NCBI GenBank assembly: GCA_964034945.1
Contig: OZ035961.1
Coordinates: 75,022,188 to 75,086,187, forward strand
Length of the DNA: 64,000 nt
Direction: 5' to 3'
Origin: Chrysopilus asiliformis
Taxonomy: Eukaryota > Arthropoda > Insecta > Diptera > Rhagionidae
Shown here: positions 22,079 to 33,180 of the stretch, piece after piece
Layout of the letters: the number at the start of each line of letters is the position of its first letter
How positions within the stretch are numbered: position 1 is the first letter of the stretch
Made by a program: the position numbers and the translations under genes
Notes under the pieces: generated by a model
Told to the model about the DNA's origin: nothing
Databases searched by the model: none
The model's input: the letters and a program-made list of their open reading frames with translations, nothing else

Positions 22079-23065
22079 TTTCCTCAACTTAATGTAATTT
22101 TAGCCATGTGTATTTGTATCAAATTGTATTAAAATAATCGTATTAAAAAAAAGTTGTCTTTAAAAATGCTATATTTTTTTATAACATTTAAAAAACAACT
22201 TTAAAACAAAACCAAAAAAATATTACAACAACAAATACTATAGTTTTGATTATTTCATCATATAGGGTATTAAAGTTGCTCCTATTCGATTTTCATGTAC
22301 TGATGACATATGTAAAATGGCATTCTAAATATTTTCGTCATTAATGATTTTTTCTGTACGACCAACCGTTCTCAAGATTTTGGTAATTTTTGATTTCAAA
22401 TGCAGATGGGTGGGGGAGGGAAGGGGAGGGGGTGATCAAATTGTGAGGAAATAAAGCTTGGATATTTATCTAGCCAACAAAAAAACCCCATTCAAAAATA
22501 TTGATCCGTTCAAAAGTTATGTATTTTTGGCCGCCGAAAGGCACTTTGGGCCCATTGTGCGTCGTGCACTTCAGCTAAGCGAGCTGAACTACTTGAGCTA
22601 AGTTTATCGCTGAAAGTAAAATCCTTAGCATTTACATTGGTGACCGCATACTTCAGCGAAACTATGAAACTACATCGCCTAGTCATGGGCGAGACGGACA
22701 AAGCTCGCTCGCGTAGTTCGCCGGAATCACTGACGCTCACATATGCATACTTTCGGCGTTATATCATCATAGATTAGAGAGTTACTATAGATAGGAAGAA
22801 AACGCATTTTCCCATATACTTACGGTAGAGTAAATAGCTGCGCTAGTGGAATATTTTCTGATGAAATCGTTATTCCTTTTCACTCCTTTACGTTCAATTG
22901 GAATGAACAATAAGCAAAAAAGCTTGTCGATTTGCCATTGTCACTGGGTACACCAAAAGTACAATTTTCAGCAAAGAAATTGCAAAATCTCTAACGCAAT
23001 TTTCATAGAAAACACTTTTTTTTAATAAAAAATACCATATTTCGGGAACAAAGCTTCAAATCAAT

Positions 23066-23720
23066 GGGCGCATCCAACTACCAGAGCGGCTCAGCATCGC
23101 TCTAGAGCGAAAAAGGTGCTCAGTTACTGAACGCAATCGCTACAGAACGGCTCAACTGAGCAGCTCACATTTTTTCTGAGCATAAAAGAACTCCGCTCAG
23201 TAGCTGAGCAAATGTCAAATGAAGAATTACAGAACCTCAATTCATGTCTAAAAACGACGACGGAAATACATAAATGGTGTTATTTATAATATTTATAGTT
23301 ATTTATGTTATTTATAATACGGGAAGCCTCATGGAAGTTCTTGCTGAGCAAACGGGAATGGAAATAGTCGGCGTTGCGGAAAATGTTGGCGAAAGAGTTC
23401 GGGAGTGTACTTCAGTATAGTCACCTCAAAATAATCCCGGTTTCTTTCGGGTGCCGCATTCCGGATTGGGGCGACTTCAACTGAAGTTTTTAACATCTTC
23501 AACCAAAAAAGAAATAGCTTCCAGATTTATCGTATCAGAAGCACAAATTTCTAACATTACGGAGATAATTACATCGCGGTCCATCTTGAACAATAATTTC
23601 TTTCAATGACAGCTCATATATAAATGAGCGGTGCATTCAGGACAAAAAATGCTGCTCAGCTGAGCATTTTTTTGACAGCTGAGCTTCGCTCCAGAGCCGC
23701 TCTGGTAGTTGGATGCGCCC
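23066..23720. mobile_element. Inverted-repeat element with 3-bp AAT target
   Basis: GGGCGCATCCAACTACCAGA and its complement bound the element; AAT flanks both sides (23063-23065, 23721-23723). CAGCTGAGC-type motifs repeat inside both arms. An internal frame reads MEVLAEQTGMEIVGVAENVG, then LKFLTSSTKKEIASRF, possibly an HTH remnant of a Harbinger transposase. The 3-bp duplication supports Harbinger, weakly. Confidence 0.72.
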
Positions 23721-24333
23721 AATGATAATTTATCAGAATTTTCACCAAACATTAAATTTTGTCGTCTTTGCAGAAAACACAAAACCAATTTCATCAGTCA
23801 CCCTGCACACTGAATTTCATCAGATGACTCATACGACACAAAAACAAACATATGCGGGGCCAGCGCGATTCGTATGAACACACGTTTTCCATTTTACTTT
23901 CATTTGTATAGCACGCAAAATGTGTTGCCCGATTCACAAATTGCAGTTTCAAGGCGCGAAAATTTGAAATATATTCCGAGTTCATGAAATGATTATGCTC
24001 TATTTACTTAATTACTTAACGTAATTGTATTACCGTATTTTTTTTCTGTTTCTAATTATGCAATTTCTAATTCCTTTCTATATTTTTGTATATACAGTTC
24101 AATCGCGATTATATGTACTTGCGATTATATGAATATGACTGTCCCAAAAATTTGTATGAAGCCTCAATTATGATCATTGCGAATCGAAAAAACCTCGATT
24201 ATGTGATCATCGATATTATTTCTAGTAAATAACTGTAATTTACAGTTTATTCTGTCTGCATGTTGTTGCCAGAAATCATTTCGAATAAATTTTTTTCAAG
24301 AGTGGTTGTTATTTCAGAAGAGTTTATTTAAAA

Positions 24334-24797
24334 ATGGGTAGCAGTTTCAAAAATAGGAAAGTAAGAAATTTTCTCACTATGGAGAAAAAAAATTGTATAC
24401 TGGGTGAAATAAACCAGGGTAGAACACAGAAATTTCTATCTAAGAAGTATATGGAGTGGCTCAAAGCACGATTGCAGGAATCAAAAGTAATTCAACTAAA
24501 ATAAAATCTGCTGTTGCTGCCACATATCTGGGACCAGCTAAAAGAAAAACGGTTTGGCGAGGCGAGTATTGGATTATGGAAAATTTCCTATATAAATGGT
24601 TTTTGAACCAAAGGGAACGAGGTGTTGCCGTCAATGGAGAGGTCTTAAGAGCAAAAGCTCTTTAGTATTTTGATAAACACTATAATAAAAGTGGTGCCAA
24701 AAGTTTCAATGCCAGTGCAGGCTGGATGCACAATTTTAAAAACAGATTTGGCATACGCATCCTTAAAATTTGTGGAGAAAAACTGTCATCCAATATT
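24334..24797 (+). pseudogene. pogo (jerky-like) transposase, DNA-binding part
   Basis: ATG at 24334 opens MGSSFKNRKVRNFLTMEKKN and a first HTH (ILGEINQGRTQKFLSKKY). A frameshift near 24452 moves the frame to VAQSTIAGIKSN, completing that CENPB-type HTH. The second HTH follows (LYKWFLNQRERGVAVNGEVL, then SAGWMHNFKNRFGI). A stop at 24663 interrupts the same frame. These two helix-turn-helix units bind pogo-element ends. The protein continues after the MITE at 25165. Confidence 0.85.
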
Positions 24798-24798
24798 A

Positions 24799-25162
24799 AA
24801 CGGCAAAAAATCCTTGAGTATTTTTCAATTCAAAAATTATATTGACGAAATCTTAATACATATTTTGGATTGGAATTTAATACATGCGAATTTTTGAAAA
24901 TATTTTAGCCTTTTTTGCAGTCATATTTGAACAGTTTTTTATTATGTATTAAACTTAAATACTTTTAACATTAATGTCTACAATTTAATCAAAATTTTAG
25001 ACTTTAATACTGAATTAAACCAAAAATAAATTTATAAAAATTTCTAATCCATATTATTGGATTAGAATTTTCCCTTGGATTACATATAGGTCCAGCGTAA
25101 TCCAGTTTTGATTGGATTGGAATATTGATTGATTGGAATATACTCCAAGATTTTTTACCGTG
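24799..25162. mobile_element. TA-target MITE in the pogo transposase
   Basis: AACGGCAAAAAATCCTTGAG at the left and its imperfect complement (CTCCAAGATTTTTTACCGTG) at the right, flanked by TA (24797-24798, 25163-25164). Removing it with one TA restores the transposase frame (GEKLSSNI to NVVSPFK), which confirms both boundaries. Confidence 0.88.
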
Positions 25163-25164
25163 TA

Positions 25165-25970
25165 ATGTTGTAAGCCCATTTAAAGAAAGTTTGGCAAAGA
25201 AAATTAAGGTGCTCAACCTGGTTGAAGACCAGGTTTATAATGCGGACGAGACGGGGTTGTTCTGGAAGCTCCTCCCCGATAAAACATTTGTGTCTAAAAG
25301 CGAGAAAAGCACCCCTGGTCGTAAAGTTGGTAAGGATCGGATAACTTTCCTCGCATGTACTAATGCTACGGGCCATCACAAATCTAAAAATCCAAGATCC
25401 TTTAAACAGTTTTGTATTCCAGTGGAATACAAAAACTCCAAATCTGCGTGGATGAACGTAGTGATTTTTAAAGAGTGGTTTCATGATTCATTTGTTCCTC
25501 AGGTAAGATTTGTTCTTCACATGTATGTTCATTTTATTGACTGCAACTAAATTATTTTATGTTTTTAGGGTGCGGAACTATTTGAAGTCACAATCTCTTC
25601 CGCTAAAATCATTACTATTGATTGATAATGCTCCTAGCCATCCTTCGGCGGATGAGTTACGATCAGATGATGGCCAAATTATTACGATGGATCAAAATGT
25701 AATAAGGTTAACCAAACTATACTACAGGACTAGTTTACTATCAATGGTTGCTTCCGAAAAAGATAGACCCGTTAATGATCTCCTTAAGCAATTTACTTTG
25801 CGAGATGCTACAATCTATCTATCAAATGCGTGGAAAAAATTCACCATAAAAAAATGTTGGACAGAAATTCTTAGTCCTAGTAACTCAGATTTTACAGAAG
25901 AGGAAGACATTCCCTTAGCCCAGAACTCGGCACTGCTTGGCTCGTCTGGCTCCTCAATACGATAACATTT
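25165..25970 (+). pseudogene. pogo (jerky-like) transposase, DDE domain
   Basis: DDE_1 domain: first Asp in VYNADETGLFWKLLP, core KDRITFLACTNATG, second Asp in LLLIDNAPSHPSADEL. A short intron (GTAAGATTTG at 25502 to TTTTTAG at 25568) splits it, with one extra base at the acceptor relative to the expected frame. After DDGQIITM about a dozen residues before DQNVIRLTKLYYR are missing, removing the segment that leads to the third catalytic Asp. It ends in FTLRDATIYLSNAWKK. Non-functional copy. Confidence 0.87.
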
Positions 25971-26046
25971 TTATTCAAATTTTACGATATTACAATCAAT
26001 GTATGAACGTTTTTACTCGACTCTCCAACGCAATGATACGTGTTGG

Positions 26047-26597
26047 CAGTGTTGCCGGAGACCTCAAACCCAAAATCGCTGAAATGAGGAAAAAAAATCT
26101 CAAAAGTCTCCGAAATTATAGACAAAAATCGCTAGTTTTGAGACTTTTTTTAATGCATATTTAAACATATATCTTGTTTTCAAATCGCTTTTATTCTTTG
26201 TTTTTAACAATAATAAAATATAATAATAAAAAAAAAACAACTTTGTCTTCTTAAAAAACACACTGCACCTGCAGGAAAGCAAACAAAATTTAAAAAAATT
26301 TGACGTTTACTTAAGTTAAGTGATTCATGTATTTTCTTATAGGAGGATTCTGTGGTACTTATTTATATACATTTGGTAGGTTGTTGGCTCAATAAGCATA
26401 AATGTAAAAATTGTGAAAAGTATGATATTTATTAGTAAAATTTTCAACAAAGTTTTTTTTCTTAAGAAACTTTTGAAAATCGCTGAAAATCTCCGAAAAG
26501 TCCCCAAAAGACCACTAAAATCTCAAATCTCAACACGTGCTTTTTAAGGCATGAAAGTCGCTAGAAATGAGACAAGTCGCTGAAAATGGCAACACTG
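26047..26597. mobile_element. hAT MITE (CAGTGTTGCC family), copy 1
   Basis: CAGTGTTGCCGGAGACCTC at the left, GGCAACACTG at the right, flanked by CGTGTTGG on both sides (26039-26046, 26598-26605). The interior repeats AAATCGCTGAAAAT-like phrases. A second copy in the opposite orientation is at 56605-57130. Confidence 0.93.
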
Positions 26598-26673
26598 CGT
26601 GTTGGTTGACGACGGCCACTTCGGCAGCCGAAATCAAACGATTGACTAACAATCGATGGAGCGAGCCTACGAC

Positions 26674-26830
26674 CATAGAAAAATATATACTACGTAAATA
26701 GAAGTTGCACTCTCGGGTTTGTCCATAAACCAATGTAGAGGAAGCAGGGCACAGCGATAGACATTTATAGTTCTGCCCGTCTATCCCATTGAATAGATAG
26801 GATGACGTCACGAACATGTTAAAAGTATAA
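26674..26830. mobile_element. Left end of a P-type element
   Basis: CATAGAAAAATATATACTAC followed by a CCATAAACCAATGTAGAGGA block matches, inverted, the right end of 29879-31761 (CATTGGCTTATGG, TTCTATG). It therefore marks a second copy of that family; its partner end was not located. Confidence 0.55.
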
Positions 26831-27271
26831 AATTAGGGTTCCACAACAATGTACTAAAAGATAATTGATTTGCATAAAAATATTAAAAATGTAACAAAAT
26901 TTTACCTTTGACGCAGTTAAAAATGCGCAAAAATCTTTTAGAATGTATCATTATTGAGATAAAAAGTTTGATAAATTATGTACAATCAAAATTCATTTAA
27001 ATTTTTCATTAAACGTACTTTTTATACAAAAAGCTGAATATATTTTTGTGCTAAAATGTTTCTCCAACCCTGCAATTTGTTTTAAAAATTTCCGCTTACC
27101 GCGCACCTCATGTTGCCCATTGAACTAGTACATTTGACGTTTGAACGAGTCTTCAGCTCAGTTCGAAATCCAAATTTTTGAACCATTCAAAACGCAATGC
27201 TTGCCATCGGCTGATTTCACAGCTCTGCATCTAATAGAGCCAGCGTCTGAGCCAGAACTTGGCTCAGATAG
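26831..27271. other. No gene recognised
   Basis: AT-rich sequence without supported coding; probably interior of the P-type copy starting at 26674. Confidence 0.4.
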
Positions 27272-27278
27272 ACAGAAT

Positions 27279-27869
27279 CATTGCCTCCTATAAACACAAG
27301 GCCTCAATATCTCAAAGAGATTTATCATGACGTCACATCAGTGGTAAAGCTCTTTTCGATGTTGCTATGCAATTCAAATGGAGACAAAAGAAAATTCGAC
27401 TTTATCGGCTTATATCTCGGAAACTGTTCCTTTGCCGGAAAAACTGTTTTCACTTTCCTATAGAATATTCGATATTCTTGCTTTCAGTCATATGCCTTAG
27501 TTACCAAAGGCGAACAGAAAAAAAGTTATCGAACAAAATCTTAACAAAAGTGTGATTTTTCGTTTTCTCTTCACGTCGCTCTCCACTCCTACTCTCCATC
27601 TAAAATCATATCGATTTGGGTTTTCGCAAATAATTTAATTGATATATATTCGACATGATTGGGACATGAACCAAACCACAGATAATTACATTGAGTATAA
27701 TAGTGCGTAAGTCAATTTGTTGTCGCATTAATAGTTTCCGAGATATAAGCCGATAAAGTCGAATTTTCGTTTGTCTCCATTTGAATTGCATAGCAACATC
27801 GAAAAGAACTTTACCACTGATGTGACGTCATTTTTAGATCTTTAGGCCTTGTGTTTATAGGAGGCAATG
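27279..27869. mobile_element. Fold-back MITE, 7-bp target ACAGAAT (P-type)
   Basis: Ends CATTGCCTCCTATAAACACA and complement ...GGAGGCAATG, flanked by ACAGAAT on both sides (27272-27278, 27870-27876). Arms of roughly 150 bp stay complementary (ATTCAAATGGAGACAAA, CGGCTTATATCTCGGAAAC). CA...TG ends and a 7-bp duplication fit the P/1360/Galileo group. Non-coding. Confidence 0.88.
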
Positions 27870-27876
27870 ACAGAAT

Positions 27877-28860
27877 GCAGCGTACTCTTTTCTGGTTGTT
27901 ACTTTTGGTAGATATTAAGCTTTTGCTTTTCCGTTCCGTACAGCATGATTCCCTTGAATCCGAGACTTTGATGGCACTATATTATCACCCCGTTTCTAAT
28001 AGACTCAACACGACACGATCCTATCTTTCTTCGAATCGCAACTTACAACTCCACCGCGATTGGCAAACTCTTTTTTATTACAAACAAAAATAAACAATGC
28101 AAAATAATTTTGAAATGTCAAATCAATTGTCAAATTGATGGCATTGCCAACTAACTAAAATTTTTAGTACAAAACAAAAAAAAAAAATACATATGGCCTT
28201 AAATGGCGTGATATCTAAATTTTTTTTTATGTGCCTTTGAGCTGACGTTCAATATTTCTCCTTTTTTTATTTTCGTTTTTCAATAAATTTAGGCAATGTA
28301 TATGTATTTTTATTATTTTTTTTAACAATTTAAAAAAAAATTGGTGGAGATCTGTTATGGCAGATAAAGTTTTTACATCGAATGGATGATAAGAAAAATG
28401 TATTCAGTATGAAACATCGCTAAAAAGACATCAGCTAATCAAAGTGTTATTTAGCGATAGGGCAGGATGATTTTGACCAATGTTCAAAATATGTACATAC
28501 ACATACATAAGAGAGATATGCTTGTAAACATGGAAACCGGTGTTTTTTTATTTTAAAGACATTATCTTTCATTTGGCGCGTTTAGTCCGTGCCACTTTAG
28601 CGCTACCACTCTAGCAATGCTACCATAAAAGCGTCTATAGCAGCCGCTATCAAAATCTGTAGTTTTCTGTTGATGGAACGACAGGGCAAAATGAATATCC
28701 ATCAGATTTGGAGATGATTACGTTTCACTTACTGACCAATTGATTTTAACTTTTTTGCAACTACTTGGTTTCAGAAATTAAGACGAAATACATAAGCTAT
28801 CACAAATCTCATAAGTTTTTAGGTTAAAATAGCACTGCCAGAAAAAAAAAAACGTTTACG
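27877..28860. other. No gene recognised
   Basis: No supported coding or terminal repeats; AT-rich with several homopolymer runs. Confidence 0.4.
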
Positions 28861-28864
28861 CCGT

Positions 28865-29128
28865 CTAAAAACGGCAGCTCCTAAAGTTACCAATGCCAAA
28901 AATCCGACTGGCAGGCATTGCCGAAGTAGATGGCGTTTTGACCGGTGCTACATTGCCAATACTGCTAAGTTGGGACCGTACTAAACCGCCCATTGTAATT
29001 CCCTTGCCAAAAAAAATTTGAGGTTTCATGAAATAACTGTTCTTCGACATGAAATGTGCATCATATAATAAAAATCCATAACCAGCGATTCCTAAATACT
29101 TTTGTTTCATTAATTTCTTTAAATTCAT
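28865..29128 (-). CDS. Unrecognised 87-codon ORF
   Basis: A minus-strand ORF: MNLKKLMKQKYLGIAGYGFL, then MKPQIFFGKGITMGGLVRSQ, and a tail with STSAMPASRIFGIGNF. Composition is more protein-like (Gly, few Ile/Asn/Lys runs after the start) than most background frames here. No motif, signal peptide or splice sites were recognised, and it lies within transposon-rich DNA. It could be chance or a captured gene fragment. Confidence 0.22.
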   Translation of the reverse strand: MNLKKLMKQKYLGIAGYGFLLYDAHFMSKNSYFMKPQIFFGKGITMGGLVRSQLSSIGNVAPVKTPSTSAMPASRIFGIGNFRSCRF

Positions 29129-29504
29129 TCACCAAAAATTTTATTAGGATTGGTTATGTACTAAACCCCAATAAATGTATTCTGGTAACGCCCGCTTTCA
29201 ATTATCCGAAATGGTGGTACATTTTTCTCGTTCTTTCTAAAGCGTGTCGAGGAGCACTACTACTATCGCTGCTAAAAATAAATAGCATGAATTTCCCCAA
29301 TTTTTTCAAAAAGTTTATTCACAGAGATCCTTCTATTTACGTAGTATATATTTTTCTATGCTACGACAGTCATTCAGTATGATTTCTGCTGTTGATGCAT
29401 ACGGGTGTATACATTTGCTCTCCAAGATTATAATTGCTTCCCAAAGAACACTGATGTACGAAATTTTTTCAGAAATTTGATTTTTTTAGTTTTCTTTTTC
29501 CATT

Positions 29505-29774
29505 ATGAAGCGCTCATATTCAAATTCAAATACTATGTCGTGGGATTGGGAAAACAAATATTTAATAACCACAAATAATGATAACCGTCAATGTCTAGTT
29601 TGCAGTTACATGTCGAATAAAAAATTCAATCTAAAACGCCATTACAAAAGCTGTCATAAGTTCGATTTTGCCCGATGCAATGAAGTAGAAAGAGTAAGAC
29701 AGGTTGACAACTTAAAGAAAGTTTTTTTAGAGAAATTTCCTTTAGGCGGAACAAATGATTCTGAAATTGCATAA
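29505..29774 (+). CDS. C2H2/BED-like zinc-finger ORF (hAT-related)
   Basis: 89 codons beginning MKRSYSNSNTMSWDWENKYL. The motif CLVCSYMSNKKFNLKRHYKS followed by CH has Cys-x2-Cys and His...His spacing with the K-x-N-L-x-R-H-Y core seen at the N-terminus of hAT-derived GTF2IRD2/ZBED5/FAM200-like proteins, where it binds DNA. It stops after GGTNDSEIA, so it is either a tiny standalone zinc-finger protein or a truncated hAT transposase. Confidence 0.5.
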   Translation: MKRSYSNSNTMSWDWENKYLITTNNDNRQCLVCSYMSNKKFNLKRHYKSCHKFDFARCNEVERVRQVDNLKKVFLEKFPLGGTNDSEIA

Positions 29775-29878
29775 TGATAAATTGTGTAGTTCACTGTTCC
29801 TAAACGTCTCCATCAAAAGCGAAAGAGCGTAAAAAATGAAAATGATGCGTTTTCTCATTTTGTGTTATAGTATATGAC

Positions 29879-31761
29879 CATAGAAAAATATACTTACATA
29901 GAAGGTTTGCAAGGAACAAACTTTTTGAAATATTTCCCCTACAATTAGGAGAAAATCTTGCTATCTATTTTTGCAGCGCAAATAATAGCCTCCCGCGACT
30001 CATTTGGGAAAGAACGGGAAAAATATACAACCTTTGTAAATTGTTGAAATCCAACATTGCCACATATATATTAATTTTTAGTACAAGGGGAAAAAATATA
30101 TTTTCGCAACGAGTTAGTGAAGACCATATTTTGCGGGTTTATCTAATAGGACCAATGTCTGATTGATTATTTTTTACCGTGTTCCATATAAACATAATTT
30201 TTATGATGATTTGTATGAAGAAATGCGAAATTTAAAAAAAAACTCTTGTTTATTATCAGCTTAATGTCTTGATTAATTAATTAATTAATTAAGAAAATCG
30301 GTAAAATAACAGTGTTAGAAAACACTATCGTAACATAACGAAATAACGAAATGATTTTCGGGCTTTTTCTTCAAAATTACGTGCATAAAATATACCTGCA
30401 TAAAATATAATTAAAATTATTGTGATGGTATTTTTAATCTTATTTTGATTTTAAATAAGACATTGTTTTAGCCAGATTCTCTCTATTTGTGGAAATTTTT
30501 CTAGCAACTTTTTTGGTATCGAAAATATTTTCTTTTTAGTAATTCCAGAAGTAGAGTGAATTTCGCGAAAGCAGTCTGACTCAGAATCAGCGATGTCAAA
30601 ATAGCTTAAAATTCTATATCTTTGATATTGACTAAAATGTCGTTTTTGTTGAGCAATTTTTTTTAAGAATAAAACTTTTCAAGATTCAAGATTTTTTTAT
30701 TGCCATTTCATAAATTAACACTATTAACAGAATCTTTACATGAGTACTTATAAACTAAAGCAAACTATGCCAGCGTGGAACAATGTTTCATGTATTGAAA
30801 ATAAAATTTTTACACTGATTTGGGACAAAAATTTTGTGCGATTTTTTTTCTTTAATGTTGTTTTTTTTATACTAAAGAGTCATCTGGCAATGTCTTCGAT
30901 TTGACATTTCTAGTTTGTTTATTATTGAAAGTCGCCAAAAGTTTGTTGTTGTCTTACACAAGCGTCCAGTGGGATGAATGTTTTCGGGCTGGAAGTGCTC
31001 CTTGTAAATCCGAAAACACCTAATATTGTTGATTTTGGTAAGCTCTTCCTGGTCGATTCCAAAAATCCATTCGACGTCTTGGAAATTGCAATCAGCAAGC
31101 ACAAAGAAAAAATGTTTTCTTAACTGTTTTTCGAGTTTGGAAATTCAAAAAATGTTGAATTTGGTGCCGTCCATCTACTATTTTCACATTCACAAGAAAA
31201 ATTCTGCTTTGCACAACACAAATAACAACACAAATAACAACATAAACAAATTACTTCACGCGAAATCAAATGATATTTGACAAATCAAAACAAAACATCC
31301 CCTTGCCCCGCCGCTCACTTTGCCCTCTAGTTTAAAATTAGATGACAAAGGGGGTCGGAAGCAAGGGAAAATGTTTTTTATCAATTTCAGGGTTGTCTTA
31401 AAATTTTAGTACAATTATATTTTTAGAACAACATGTTTTAAGTTAAAATTACCAGAAATTTTCATTACGATTCATTTAATAAAGTTACTTATGTCATTAA
31501 AGTAATTAAAAAATAATGAAATAGTTGAATCCGCATGAAAAAAGTTTTTTTCGCACCATATTTTATGCAAATTGTTAACTTTTAGAACATAGCTATCCAC
31601 CCCTGATTTTCTGCTTTTAGCAAAAGTTGTGACGTTGCATATCTAGTCAATGTGGTAGAAAGAGAAAGTCTATAGCATTTGTTGGTTCATCTCGCTTCCT
31701 CTTACATTGGCTTATGGGAAAATCCCGGGGCGACCGTTCTATGTAAGTATATTATTCTATG
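29879..31761. mobile_element. P-type element with THAP remnant, target ATATGAC
   Basis: Ends CATAGAAAAATATACTTACA and complement of CATAGAATAATATACTTACA, flanked by ATATGAC on both sides (29872-29878, 31762-31768). A THAP-like minus-strand remnant is at 30872-31150. A 7-bp duplication, CA...TG ends and a THAP motif together support the P superfamily. Confidence 0.85.
30872..31150 (-). pseudogene. THAP-domain remnant of P-type transposase
   Basis: The minus-strand frame gives DVEWIFGIDQEELTKI, then RCFRIYKEHFQPENIHPTG, which resembles the C-terminal half of a THAP zinc finger (W-x(2)-G...C-x(4)-H-F-x-P-E). Upstream frames hint at F-x-F-P-x. THAP domains bind element ends in P transposases. 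Frameshifted; no RNase H-like domain recognised. Confidence 0.5.
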
Positions 31762-31809
31762 ATATGACGAAACATAAAATTTCTTCGAGGAATAGTAAAT
31801 CACTACATA

Positions 31810-32288
31810 CATGGTGCCGAGGCCTGCCTTAGCCCGTTTGAATGAGACAGTTAATCCCGAATTGTTTTCCGGTTGCGCCGATGCAATATCTTTCTTACAA
31901 CAGATAAGCCCAAAGGTGAGATAAAATTTATAAAATCAAATGGAGTCAATAGCTTGAGTTATGTTGATTGGATTTTTTTTTAAAGGAGGATGCAGTGAAC
32001 TTTGAGCTTAATGCTTGGACAAATGATATTCCAGATATCATTGAAGATTTTAGTGTAGATGAAGACGATTGTCAGCAAAGTGAGGATGACGAAATTTTTA
32101 CTTTGAAAAAAATGATCATCCAAACTGAGGCGATCAAAGTTCTCAATATTGCATTGGATTGGGTTGTTGAGAACGACGTTGACTCAACAGAGATCGCAAC
32201 GCTGCAAAGACTTAGAGAAAAGGCTGTTTTAACAAATATAAGCAGCATTAGACAACAAAATTTATTAAAATATTTTAAAAAAATATAA
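31810..32288 (+). pseudogene. pogo (jerky-like) transposase, C-terminal part
   Basis: Two frames joined by a plausible short intron (CCAAAG|GTGAGA at 31916 to TTTTAAAG at 31985). The C-terminal piece reads EDAVNFELNAWTNDIP, then an acidic stretch, then TEAIKVLNIALDWVVEN, TLQRLREKAV and RQQNLLKYFKK before a stop. The H/T-x-A-L-x...LRR-L-R-x...R-Q-x-x-I-x-x-F-F pattern closes many jerky/Tigger transposases. It belongs with 24334-25970. Confidence 0.68.
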
Positions 32289-33180
32289 ATTTTTGTGAGA
32301 AGATTAAAAAACACTAACACTTTAACCTTTGAAATGAACATTTGTTTTGTTTTAGCTTTGCCTTTTTCAGTCGTCAAAGTTTTTTCTGTTAAACCTGAAT
32401 TAGGTCCAGTGCAACTGTGGCACTGTGTTATCACCGTGAAGGTTCATGTTTGTTTCGGGCTCAGGGGAGTGACGAAGCCCTCGTCAGACAGAGTAGTGTC
32501 AACTCCTCCTGCTCTCTATTACAGAAATTGTTTATTGGATGGATCATAGGAACTTACAAGAAGTTTATATATTCACCATCCGAATCAATTCGGCTATGCG
32601 AATTATTTTAGAAAATCTCCGGCTCGAGAATTATTATTATTGTTTGTGCATTTACTATTGCAAATGCGAATGGTTTTCGACTGTGATTCAAATGAAATGA
32701 ACATTTGTTTTGTTTTAGCTTTGCCTTTATCAGTCGTGAAAGTTTTTTCTGTTAAACCTGAATTAGGTCCAGTGCAACTGTGGCACTGTGTTATCACCGT
32801 GAAGGTTCATGTTTGTTTCGGGCTCAGGGGAATTCAGGTTTAACAGAAAAAACTTTCACGACTGATAAAGGCAAAGCTAAAACAAAACAAATGTTCATTT
32901 CATTTGAATAAATGCACAAACAATAATAATAATTCTCGAGCCGGAGATTTTCTAAAATAATTCGCATAGCCGAATTGATTCGGATGGTGAATATATAAAC
33001 TTCTTGTAAGTTCCTATGATCCATCCAATAAACAATTTCTGTAATAGAGAGCAGGAGGAGTTGACACTACTCTGTCTGACGAGGGCTTCGTCACTCCCCT
33101 GAGCCCGAAACAAACATGAACCTTCACGGTGATAACACAGTGCCACAGTTGCACTGGACCTAATTCAGGTTTAACAGAAA

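Larger units (their letters stand above)
20283..22559. mobile_element. Transib element with RSS-like ends, 5-bp target CGTCG
   Basis: The left end is heptamer CACGTTG, a 23-bp spacer and CAAAAATAC. The right end, read inward, is CACAATG, a 23-bp spacer and CAAAAATAC. CGTCG flanks both sides (20278-20282, 22560-22564). Five-bp GC-rich duplications, CAC-starting ends and a RAG1-like C-terminus (21588-21983) define the Transib superfamily, the relatives of V(D)J recombinase. The N-terminal and catalytic core are lost or undetectable, and 21002-21540 may be a later insertion. Confidence 0.85.

Noticed and set aside
25155..25484. 109-codon minus-strand ORF
   Set aside because: Antisense shadow of the pogo DDE domain.
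32295..33146. Sixty- to 84-codon ORFs in the 363-bp fold-back units
   Set aside because: Open frames are repeated with the unit and read through inverted copies; no motif.
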